Positions 1 through 4,071 of a DNA stretch of 5,910 nt are shown here, piece by piece. Source of the stretch: an uncultured Prevotella sp. (lineage in GTDB: Bacteria > Bacteroidota > Bacteroidia > Bacteroidales > Bacteroidaceae); contig CAKPWR010000098.1 of assembly GCA_934196725.1 (NCBI GenBank), forward strand, positions 1 to 5,910, in the 5' to 3' direction. A program made the position numbers and the translations under genes. The notes under the pieces are model-generated. The model did not search any database and had not been told where the DNA came from. It was given only the letters and a program-made list of their open reading frames with translations. Within the stretch, counting starts at the first letter, position 1. Each line of letters opens with the position of its first letter.

Positions 1-501
1 ACCGTATATAGCGAACTCTTGAGCGACAAGAACCGCAACAAGGATGCCGTAATCGTGGATGAGCGTCACAATGGTGGTGGCTGGTTGCACGACGACCTCT
101 GCACCCTGCTCAGCGGTAAGCAGTATCAGGAGTTTGTACCTCATGGAAAGGTTGTGGGCAAGGATCCATTCAACAAGTGGACCAAGCCATCCTGCGTTCT
201 GATCTGCGAGGATGACTACAGCAACGGTCATGGTTTCCCATGGGTATATAAGGAACTGGGCATCGGTAAGCTGATTGGAGCACCTGTAGCAGGTACAATG
301 ACCGCCGTATGGTGGGAGACCTTGATGGATCGCAGTCTGGTATTCGGTATTCCACAGGTAGGTTGCCGCGATATGCGTGGTACCTTCGGCGAGAACACCA
401 CCCTCTATCCAGACGTCGAGGTGTATAACTCTCCAGAGGATTACATCACCGGTCATGATACCCAGCTCATTAGAGCCGTAGAGGAAATGATGAAGAAGTA
501 A
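1..501 (+). CDS. S41 family (tricorn protease-like) peptidase, C-terminal fragment
   Basis: The 3' end of a serine peptidase gene; the reading frame is open from base 1, so the start lies outside the window and 166 residues are visible. The S41 core is recognisable. A VIVDERHNGGG segment (residues 17-27) matches the conserved strand and NGGG turn. The nucleophile region is DDYSNGHGFP, with the likely catalytic Ser at fragment residue 74 (bases 220-222). It is followed by KELGIGKLIGAPVAGT, and by GENTTLYPDVEV, whose Glu (bases 391-393) fits the acidic residue of the tricorn Ser/His/Ser/Glu tetrad. Full-length homologues usually exceed 1000 residues, with beta-propeller and PDZ domains upstream, and are often exported or periplasmic in Bacteroidota; none of that part is visible. 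The stop is TAA at 499-501, and a hairpin follows 19 bases later. Its role would be degrading peptides or oligopeptides. The family call is firm; substrate and location are inferred. Confidence 0.88.
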   Translation, partial: TVYSELLSDKNRNKDAVIVDERHNGGGWLHDDLCTLLSGKQYQEFVPHGKVVGKDPFNKWTKPSCVLICEDDYSNGHGFPWVYKELGIGKLIGAPVAGTMTAVWWETLMDRSLVFGIPQVGCRDMRGTFGENTTLYPDVEVYNSPEDYITGHDTQLIRAVEEMMKK

Positions 502-520
502 GAAAAGGTTATCTAGAACT

Positions 521-556
521 GAGAGGGTGTGCCATAAACCAATGACACACCCTCTC
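521..556. terminator. Shared hairpin between convergent genes (bidirectional terminator)
   Basis: GAGAGGGTGTG (521-531) pairs perfectly with CACACCCTCTC (546-556). Inside, a single C/A mismatch is followed by CAT/ATG pairing and a 6-base loop. It lies 19 bases after the S41 peptidase stop and 6 bases after the stop of the - strand ATPase, so it can serve both transcripts. T-tracts are weak on both sides (GTATATTTA on +, AACCTTTTCT further out on -), so termination strength is uncertain. Confidence 0.7.
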
Positions 557-562
557 GTATAT

Positions 563-1942
563 TTACAGGATTGGCATCTGGATCTCAGGAATCACCAGAT
601 CAGCCTCATCTTCTATCCTGTTGCTAAAGAACATACAATAATATATAGGCATATAAGTGATTCCGTTTTCCGTATAAACCTTCTGCTCATTGCTCAGCAC
701 CACAGCCTCATGAATATGATATTCCGGGGTATCCAGGAACTTATCAAGTGCACTATGCACCATATAATCCTTACCCGACTTGATTTCCACAGGCAAGACT
801 GTCAGGTTTCTGTAATCATCTATCAGATAATCCACCTCACCTTTCTGCTTGTTATCATAATAATGAAGCACATAACCATGGGCATGAAATTCCTGAGCTA
901 TGACCGACTCATATACAGCCCCCAGATTCACACTCCGCTCATCCCGCAAAACAGCATTGATATTCGTACCATAAAGAATACTGGTCAGTAACCCCACATC
1001 ATTCATATAGAGCTTCAGCAAATTCTTGCTCTCCGACTCTATCAGCGGAAAACTCGGATTGCTGATAGCCTGCACCGACAAAGCTACTCCAGAATTCGTA
1101 AGATACTCAAATTCCTCAGCATAGTCGCTAAACTGCTTATGCGCCTTCAAGCCTTCGATATTCTTTACGATAATACGCTTTTTCTTATTTTCCATGTTCG
1201 ATGGAATCATATCATATATCTTTCTTATAACAAGCTTGCGCTCATCATCATACTGTGATGCATCTATCTTATAAAGCGCATGAATATCCCGCTGAATACT
1301 GCGCACTTGAGCCATATTTCTATTTTCAAGAAACTTATTGACGGCATCAGGCATTCCTCCCACGAGCAGATAAATTTTAAACTGCTGGAGCATATAGTTA
1401 TGCATCGACTCATTCAAGGCTTTCTTATCCAGAAAACTCTGTCGCATGCTCTCTATAGCCTCCTTTCCACAACCCATCGCCCACAAGAATTCCTCGAAGT
1501 CAAGAGGATACATCTGTTGAATAGCGATACTACCAATAGGTACAGAAGGGGTTTGCGACAAGGCAACACCCAGCTGGGAGCCACTTGCCACATATCGGTA
1601 TTTACCATCCTCGTTGAGAAACTTAAGCATGGTCATCAGGTGAGGATAACTCTGTATTTCATCAAGAAACACCAGGGTATCATCCTTACTTCCGAGATTG
1701 TTACCTGCCATGGCACCCAACTGCAAGTAAAAGTCTTCCTTGCTCTTTACGGTTTTAAAGATACCATCTCCCTCTTGGTCTGCCTTGAGATTTATCTCTA
1801 CAAAATGCTTGAAAAGTTTCTTTCCCACATATCTTATCAGATACGACTTTCCTATCTGCCTTGCACCATTGACAAGCAGAATCTTCCGAGGTTCATGAAG
1901 GAGGAAATTCTCCAAATTTTCTGCAAATTTACGTTCTAACAT
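563..1942 (-). CDS. AAA_14/DUF4143 family ATPase with PD-(D/E)XK-like C-terminus
   Basis: A 459-residue ATPase of the AAA_14 plus DUF4143 type, a family present in many paralogous copies in Bacteroidota; its cellular role is not established. Walker A is GARQIGKS (26-33) and Walker B is TLVFLDE (89-95). A sensor-like ASGSQLG (119-125), PLDFEEFL (146-153) and the family turn GGMP (195-198) follow. The DUF4143 half carries a nuclease-fold signature: EVD (Asp371), then PVEIKSGK (Glu386, Lys388). All these residues are present, so neither the ATPase nor the nuclease-like site looks dead by inspection. The ATG at 1940-1942 is preferred because a TAnnTTTG promoter ends about 20 bases upstream, leaving a leader of only 16-19 bases. 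No signal peptide or membrane segment is seen, so it should be cytoplasmic. It is monocistronic and convergent with the S41 peptidase. Nuclease activity or a defence role would be inference only. Confidence 0.9.
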   Translation of the reverse strand: MLERKFAENLENFLLHEPRKILLVNGARQIGKSYLIRYVGKKLFKHFVEINLKADQEGDGIFKTVKSKEDFYLQLGAMAGNNLGSKDDTLVFLDEIQSYPHLMTMLKFLNEDGKYRYVASGSQLGVALSQTPSVPIGSIAIQQMYPLDFEEFLWAMGCGKEAIESMRQSFLDKKALNESMHNYMLQQFKIYLLVGGMPDAVNKFLENRNMAQVRSIQRDIHALYKIDASQYDDERKLVIRKIYDMIPSNMENKKKRIIVKNIEGLKAHKQFSDYAEEFEYLTNSGVALSVQAISNPSFPLIESESKNLLKLYMNDVGLLTSILYGTNINAVLRDERSVNLGAVYESVIAQEFHAHGYVLHYYDNKQKGEVDYLIDDYRNLTVLPVEIKSGKDYMVHSALDKFLDTPEYHIHEAVVLSNEQKVYTENGITYMPIYYCMFFSNRIEDEADLVIPEIQMPIL

Positions 1943-1964
1943 AAGCCTTTCATTTTGTCCAGTG

Positions 1965-1996
1965 CAAATATACTCATTTTCAACTAATTACACAAG
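1965..1996 (-). promoter_or_regulatory. Bacteroidetes-type promoter of the AAA_14/DUF4143 ATPase
   Basis: On the - strand, CTTG (1993-1996) is followed by a 20-base spacer and TATATTTG (1965-1972). This matches the TTTG / TAnnTTTG promoter recognised by the Bacteroidetes primary sigma factor. The predicted transcript would start near 1958-1961, giving a very short leader before the ATG at 1942. Confidence 0.75.
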
Positions 1997-2034
1997 CTTT
2001 CAGGACTTTTTCTTTCATTTAAACCCTCAAAAAG

Positions 2035-2080
2035 AGGAATTATTCCGTTAAAATAGGGGATAAAAACAGGAATTATTCCG
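2035..2080. repeat. Pair of identical GGAATTATTCC dyads, 33 bp apart
   Basis: The 13-base sequence AGGAATTATTCCG occurs at 2035-2047 and again at 2068-2080. Each copy contains an 11-base palindrome (GGAAT-T-ATTCC). The 33-base period is close to three helical turns, placing both on one face of the DNA. They lie about 40-85 bases upstream of the -33 element of the leftward ATPase promoter, and outside the terminator of the DUF2023 unit. They could be regulator sites for the ATPase gene or a dispersed repeat. Confidence 0.55.
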
Positions 2081-2133
2081 AAAAATCATCTTGTAAGAAT
2101 CTACTTATATGGGATATTTTGTCTTATACATGA

Positions 2134-2171
2134 AAAGAGCGTGATTGCCAACTGAGGCAATCACGCTCTTT
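2134..2171 (-). terminator. Terminator hairpin of the flavodoxin-DUF2023 unit
   Basis: A perfect 16-base-pair stem: AAAGAGCGTGATTGCC (2134-2149) against 2156-2171, with a 6-base loop (AACTGA). It starts about 40 bases past the DUF2023 stop in the - direction. The stem ends in a short T-run on either strand (CTCTTTTC on -, CTCTTTCTTTATT on +). The only gene reading into it closely is DUF2023, so it is assigned to that strand. Confidence 0.8.
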
Positions 2172-2211
2172 CTTTATTAACATTATAATATTCCGAAGAT
2201 GAAAGAAAAGC

Positions 2212-2565
2212 CTAGCAAACTTTCTTCTTTCGCTCACAATAGCGTTCGCATTGGGCACAGATGTCATATCCCAGCATGGCACCCAGGATGAAATCCTCTT
2301 CCGGCGTAAGCTGACACAACGGTTTGGTGACTATCATGCGGATAGCATCCAGACATTCCTTCTTACCAAAGAAGAGATTCAAACGGTCGTTGCCAACCGG
2401 CTGGATGATGTAATCAATGTTCTGACGCTCTAATCTTGTTATGGCAAAAGACTCATATTTTCTGTTGAAGGTATAGAGCACCAGGCGGCGCACGCCCTTC
2501 TTATATTCATATATATGATTCATCAGAACCTTCAAATCTACTGGTGTTGCGATTTCCTGCTGCAT
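2212..2565 (-). CDS. DUF2023 family protein, flavodoxin-associated, Cys-rich tail
   Basis: A 117-residue cytoplasmic-looking protein that I place in DUF2023, a small family of unknown function commonly found beside flavodoxin genes in Bacteroidota. Family-like stretches are the N-terminal [20 protein letters not shown], the middle [19 protein letters not shown], and [16 protein letters not shown] near the end. The C-terminus carries four cysteines spaced C-x2-C-x3-C-x6-C (residues 103, 106, 110, 117). This could hold a metal or iron-sulfur cluster, or form disulfides. No ATPase or membrane motif is present. It lies 81 bases downstream of flavodoxin on the same strand, ahead of a strong terminator. 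I see no convincing promoter of its own, so co-transcription is likely. A role as a flavodoxin partner is inferred from position. The start is the first ATG of the frame, and the length agrees with the family. Confidence 0.85.
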   Translation of the reverse strand: MQQEIATPVDLKVLMNHIYEYKKGVRRLVLYTFNRKYESFAITRLERQNIDYIIQPVGNDRLNLFFGKKECLDAIRMIVTKPLCQLTPEEDFILGAMLGYDICAQCERYCERKKKVC

Positions 2566-2590
2566 ACTATCCGAATTTATCTGGTTTTAA

Positions 2591-2630
2591 TTCAAGAATC
2601 AGAGAATTCCATCATTCTCCAATTCTTGAA
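2591..2630 (-). terminator. Intercistronic hairpin between flavodoxin and DUF2023
   Basis: A 40-base dyad. TTCAAGAAT (2591-2599) pairs with ATTCTTGAA (2622-2630). After a CA/CA mismatch, GAGAAT (2602-2607) pairs with ATTCTC (2614-2619) around a 6-base loop. In the transcribed (-) direction it is preceded by an A-run and followed by TTAAAACC, so it lacks a proper terminator T-tract. An attenuator or an mRNA 3'-end stabiliser for flavodoxin is as likely as a terminator. Confidence 0.6.
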
Positions 2631-2646
2631 AAATATTTTTTTTAAA

Positions 2647-3141
2647 TTATAACGCTGGCTTGATTGCCTCAAGCCATGCATCGATGCGCTCCTCTGTCTT
2701 GTCGTCCTCGTTCACCTCGTCGAGTGCGAGTCCCAGGAACTTGTCGCCATCAATTGCCTCACTGTCATCATAGGTGTATCCATCTGTAGATACGCCAGGC
2801 AATACGGTAGCGCCAGCCTCAACTGCTGCATCATAGAGTTCCTTCATACCGCCGCAGAATGTATCAGGGTAAGACTCGCTGTCGCCACAACCGAACAGGG
2901 CTACGGTCTTGCCAGCCAAGCCGGCACTCTTCAGCGTCTTCACGCCATCATACCAGTCATCCTGCATCTCGCCGGCACCCCATGTTGAAGTACCGAGAAG
3001 AAGATTCTCGTGACTTGCGACAGTAGCATCATCGATGTTAGCTACATCTACTGCTTCCACGCCCAACTTAGAGGCGATGGTTTCGGCAATCGACTGGCAT
3101 GAGCCAGTAGAAGAGCCATAAATTACGATAGTTGTTTTCAT
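2647..3141 (-). CDS. fldA: Flavodoxin, long-chain type
   Basis: A 164-residue FMN-binding electron carrier, cytoplasmic, able to replace ferredoxin when iron is scarce in many bacteria. The phosphate-binding loop is GSSTGSCQ (9-16) after the first beta strand (TIVIYG). The family usually has Thr where this protein has Cys15. The 50s loop GTSTWGAGEMQDDW (50-63) supplies the aromatic Trp54, and GCGDSESYPDTFCGG (84-98) supplies Tyr91 on the other face of the flavin. Length and the loop after residue 115 fit long-chain flavodoxins. The ATG at 3139-3141 is preceded by a weak AAGGA and, about 38 bases upstream, by a good promoter. It is the first gene of a two-gene unit with DUF2023 and diverges from an exonuclease gene. 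The shared upstream region contains palindromes resembling metal-regulator sites. The symbol is by family, since paralogues are possible. Confidence 0.95.
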   Translation of the reverse strand: MKTTIVIYGSSTGSCQSIAETIASKLGVEAVDVANIDDATVASHENLLLGTSTWGAGEMQDDWYDGVKTLKSAGLAGKTVALFGCGDSESYPDTFCGGMKELYDAAVEAGATVLPGVSTDGYTYDDSEAIDGDKFLGLALDEVNEDDKTEERIDAWLEAIKPAL

Positions 3142-3178
3142 TTGTCCTTTTTCTTTTAGTTACATTTATTTTCGGGTG

Positions 3179-3210
3179 CAAAGATACAGCCTTTTCCCAT
3201 TATCTGCAAT
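3179..3210 (-). promoter_or_regulatory. Flavodoxin promoter
   Basis: Reading the - strand, TTG (3207-3209) is followed by exactly 20 bases and TATCTTTG (3179-3186). This matches the Bacteroidetes TTTG/TAnnTTTG consensus, with the same spacing as the other two such promoters here. The transcript should start near 3172-3175, giving a leader of about 30 bases. Confidence 0.8.
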
Positions 3211-3242
3211 ACCTAAAAATGATGGTTTTGCAGAAATACCTA
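3208..3242. repeat. AATACCTA direct repeat overlapping the flavodoxin -33 region
   Basis: AATACCTA occurs at 3208-3215 and 3235-3242, 27 bases apart, each preceded by TGCA or TGCAGA. On the - strand they read TAGGTATT, and the first copy overlaps the -33 element of the flavodoxin promoter. The TTAGG core of that first copy (TTTTTAGG on the - strand) resembles half of the long palindromes at 3264-3327. Confidence 0.4.
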
Positions 3243-3263
3243 GATATGGGGATGAACAAAAAG

Positions 3264-3286
3264 TTTTAGGACGATTTATCTTAAAA
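3264..3286. promoter_or_regulatory. Palindromic operator-like site, copy 1
   Basis: A 23-base imperfect dyad with arms TTTTAGGA and TCTTAAAA around CGATTTA. The pairing extends four more bases on each side (AAAG/CTTT, 3260-3290). Outer half-sites are TTAGG and CTTAA separated by 9 bases. It is nearly the same sequence as copy 2, centred 41 bases away, and lies between the divergent flavodoxin and exonuclease promoters. Confidence 0.6.
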
Positions 3287-3304
3287 CTTTCTTAAATCAT
3301 ATAC

Positions 3305-3327
3305 TTTTAGGATGATTTATCCTAAAA
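3305..3327. promoter_or_regulatory. Palindromic operator-like site, copy 2, overlapping the exonuclease promoter
   Basis: A 23-base dyad centred on T3316. TTTTAGGAT and ATCCTAAAA are perfect arms, and only one G/T mismatch lies inside. Half-sites TTAGG and CCTAA are separated by 9 bases, the spacing of DtxR-type iron boxes. It ends 6 bases before the TACCTTTG -7 element of the exonuclease gene and occupies its -33 region, so a bound protein would be expected to block or replace normal -33 contacts. Confidence 0.65.
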
Positions 3328-3332
3328 AATCG

Positions 3333-3340
3333 TACCTTTG
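3333..3340 (+). promoter_or_regulatory. -7 element of the exonuclease promoter
   Basis: TACCTTTG at 3333-3340 matches TAnnTTTG, followed by CA as in the other promoters here. No TTG sits 20 bases upstream; that place is taken by the palindrome at 3305-3327. The leader to the ATG at 3365 would be about 18-20 bases. Confidence 0.65.
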
Positions 3341-3364
3341 CATCAAAAACAAAGACTTAATTCG

Positions 3365-3859
3365 ATGAAAGATTTTGCAGCGATAGATTTCGAGACAGCC
3401 AACCAGCAGCGTACAAGCGTCTGCTCGGTGGGCATTGTGATCGTGAGGGATGGTGAGATAACAGACAGCTACTACAGCCTCATCAAACCAGAGCCGGAGT
3501 ATTACTCTTATTGGAACACCCGGGTTCACGGATTAACTTTGGAAGACACGATGAATGCAGATGTCTTCCCGAAAGTATGGGCAGAGATTGCGCCCAAGAT
3601 AGAAGGTCTGCCCCTGGTAGCCCACAACGCTCCCTTCGACGAAGGCTGCCTGAAGGCTGTATTTCAGATGTATCAGATGGAATATCCCGACTACGAATTC
3701 CACTGCACCTGCCGAGCCTCCCGAAGAAAGCTGGGGTCTCTCCTCCCCAACCATCAGCTACAGACCGTAGCCGCCTATTGCGGTTACGACCTCACCCAGC
3801 ACCACAATGCCCTGGCAGATGCCGAAGCCTGTGCCTGGATAGCAAGAGAACTGCTATAA
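3365..3859 (+). CDS. DEDDh-family 3'-5' exonuclease (DnaQ/epsilon-like)
   Basis: A 164-residue single-domain exonuclease of the DnaQ-like DEDDh superfamily, which removes nucleotides from 3' ends using two metal ions. All five catalytic residues are visible: Asp8 and Glu10 in AIDFETAN (Exo I), Asp92 in AHNAPFD (Exo II), and His147 and Asp152 in HNALADAEA (Exo III). The substrate-loop motif RVHGLT (53-58) is also present. It has no polymerase-binding tail or additional domain, so it is probably a stand-alone proofreading, repair or RNA-trimming enzyme rather than the replicative epsilon subunit; which one cannot be told. The ATG at 3365 is chosen over an in-frame TTG at 3338 because that TTG is part of the promoter -7 element. 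There is no Shine-Dalgarno. It diverges from flavodoxin and shares palindromic sites with it. It is monocistronic, ending before a hairpin-rich gap. Confidence 0.92.
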   Translation: MKDFAAIDFETANQQRTSVCSVGIVIVRDGEITDSYYSLIKPEPEYYSYWNTRVHGLTLEDTMNADVFPKVWAEIAPKIEGLPLVAHNAPFDEGCLKAVFQMYQMEYPDYEFHCTCRASRRKLGSLLPNHQLQTVAAYCGYDLTQHHNALADAEACAWIARELL

Positions 3860-3880
3860 ATAACCACAAATTTCGTATGC

Positions 3881-3920
3881 TGCGAAGAAAAAGTGGCAAT
3901 ATTGCCAAAAATTCTTCGCA
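3881..3920. repeat. 40-bp compound palindrome downstream of the exonuclease
   Basis: TGCGAAGAA (3881-3889) pairs with TTCTTCGCA (3912-3920). A perfect 14-base palindrome, TGGCAATATTGCCA (3894-3907), sits at the exact centre, separated from the outer arms by 4 unpaired purines on each side. It begins 21 bases after the exonuclease stop. There is no T-tract after it, so it is not a classic terminator. It could be a 3' mRNA-stabilising structure or a protein-binding site. Confidence 0.6.
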
Positions 3921-3968
3921 AAGAGAAATAACAGCCTATATCTTGCCGACAAAGTATAAAAAAGCATA

Positions 3969-4019
3969 ATTGCGGCAGAATATAATATACTATATTTTGC
4001 CGCAATCGTTATTTTTTTG
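3969..4019 (+). terminator. Hairpin plus T-tract, terminator for the exonuclease transcript
   Basis: A long stem: ATTGCGGCA (3969-3977) pairs with TGCCGCAAT (3998-4006). The pairing continues through one G/T wobble and AATATA/TATATT to a 6-base loop (3985-3990). TCGTTATTTTTTT follows (T4012-T4018), giving an intrinsic-terminator layout 110 bases past the exonuclease stop. The 3' arm also contains the -33 TTG of the next gene's promoter, so the same dyad may act as an operator. Confidence 0.65.
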
Positions 4020-4027
4020 TATTTTTG
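3996..4027 (+). promoter_or_regulatory. Promoter of the ATPase_2/DUF234 gene
   Basis: TTTG (3996-3999), a 20-base spacer and TATTTTTG (4020-4027) match the Bacteroidetes consensus. Transcription would start near 4032-4034, giving a leader of about 40 A/G-rich bases that includes AAGGAAG a few bases before the ATG. The promoter is embedded in the 3' half of the terminator dyad. Confidence 0.75.
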
Positions 4028-4071
4028 CACAAAATATCAAAGATAAGAAAATAATAGGAAAGGAAGAAAAT

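Noticed and set aside
527..991. 154-residue + strand frame opposite the end of the AAA_14/DUF4143 gene
   Set aside because: Antisense shadow of an intact gene; composition rich in Ile/His/Ser with no motif.
1280..1939. 219-residue + strand frame opposite the ATPase N-terminus
   Set aside because: Antisense of the Walker A/B-encoding region; no recognisable domain and no promoter.
2131..2210. Invertible promoter or insertion-sequence terminal repeat at the 16-bp perfect inverted repeat
   Set aside because: The arms are separated by only six bases and sit directly after a gene end, which fits a terminator; no transposase or recombinase is present.
3188..3250. Fur box for flavodoxin
   Set aside because: No 19-base GATAATGATAATC-like inverted repeat could be found; the nearby palindromes fit TTAGG-N9-CCTAA better.
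3338..3364. Upstream TTG start extending the exonuclease by nine codons
   Set aside because: The TTG is the end of the TACCTTTG promoter element, so it would not be transcribed; the ATG at 3365 starts exactly at the conserved DFETA region.
3511..3969. 152-residue frame overlapping the exonuclease gene
   Set aside because: Arg/Pro/Ser-rich out-of-frame shadow of a gene with all catalytic motifs; no domain or promoter of its own.
3970..4071. Upstream TTG start extending the ATPase_2/DUF234 protein by 34 residues
   Set aside because: The extension is translated palindrome and promoter sequence, lies before the predicted transcription start, and does not fit the family, whose members begin MIIGRKEE-like.
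3860..4071. CRISPR-like array from the repeated dyads
   Set aside because: The repeats differ in sequence and spacing, with no regular repeat/spacer alternation and no cas gene.
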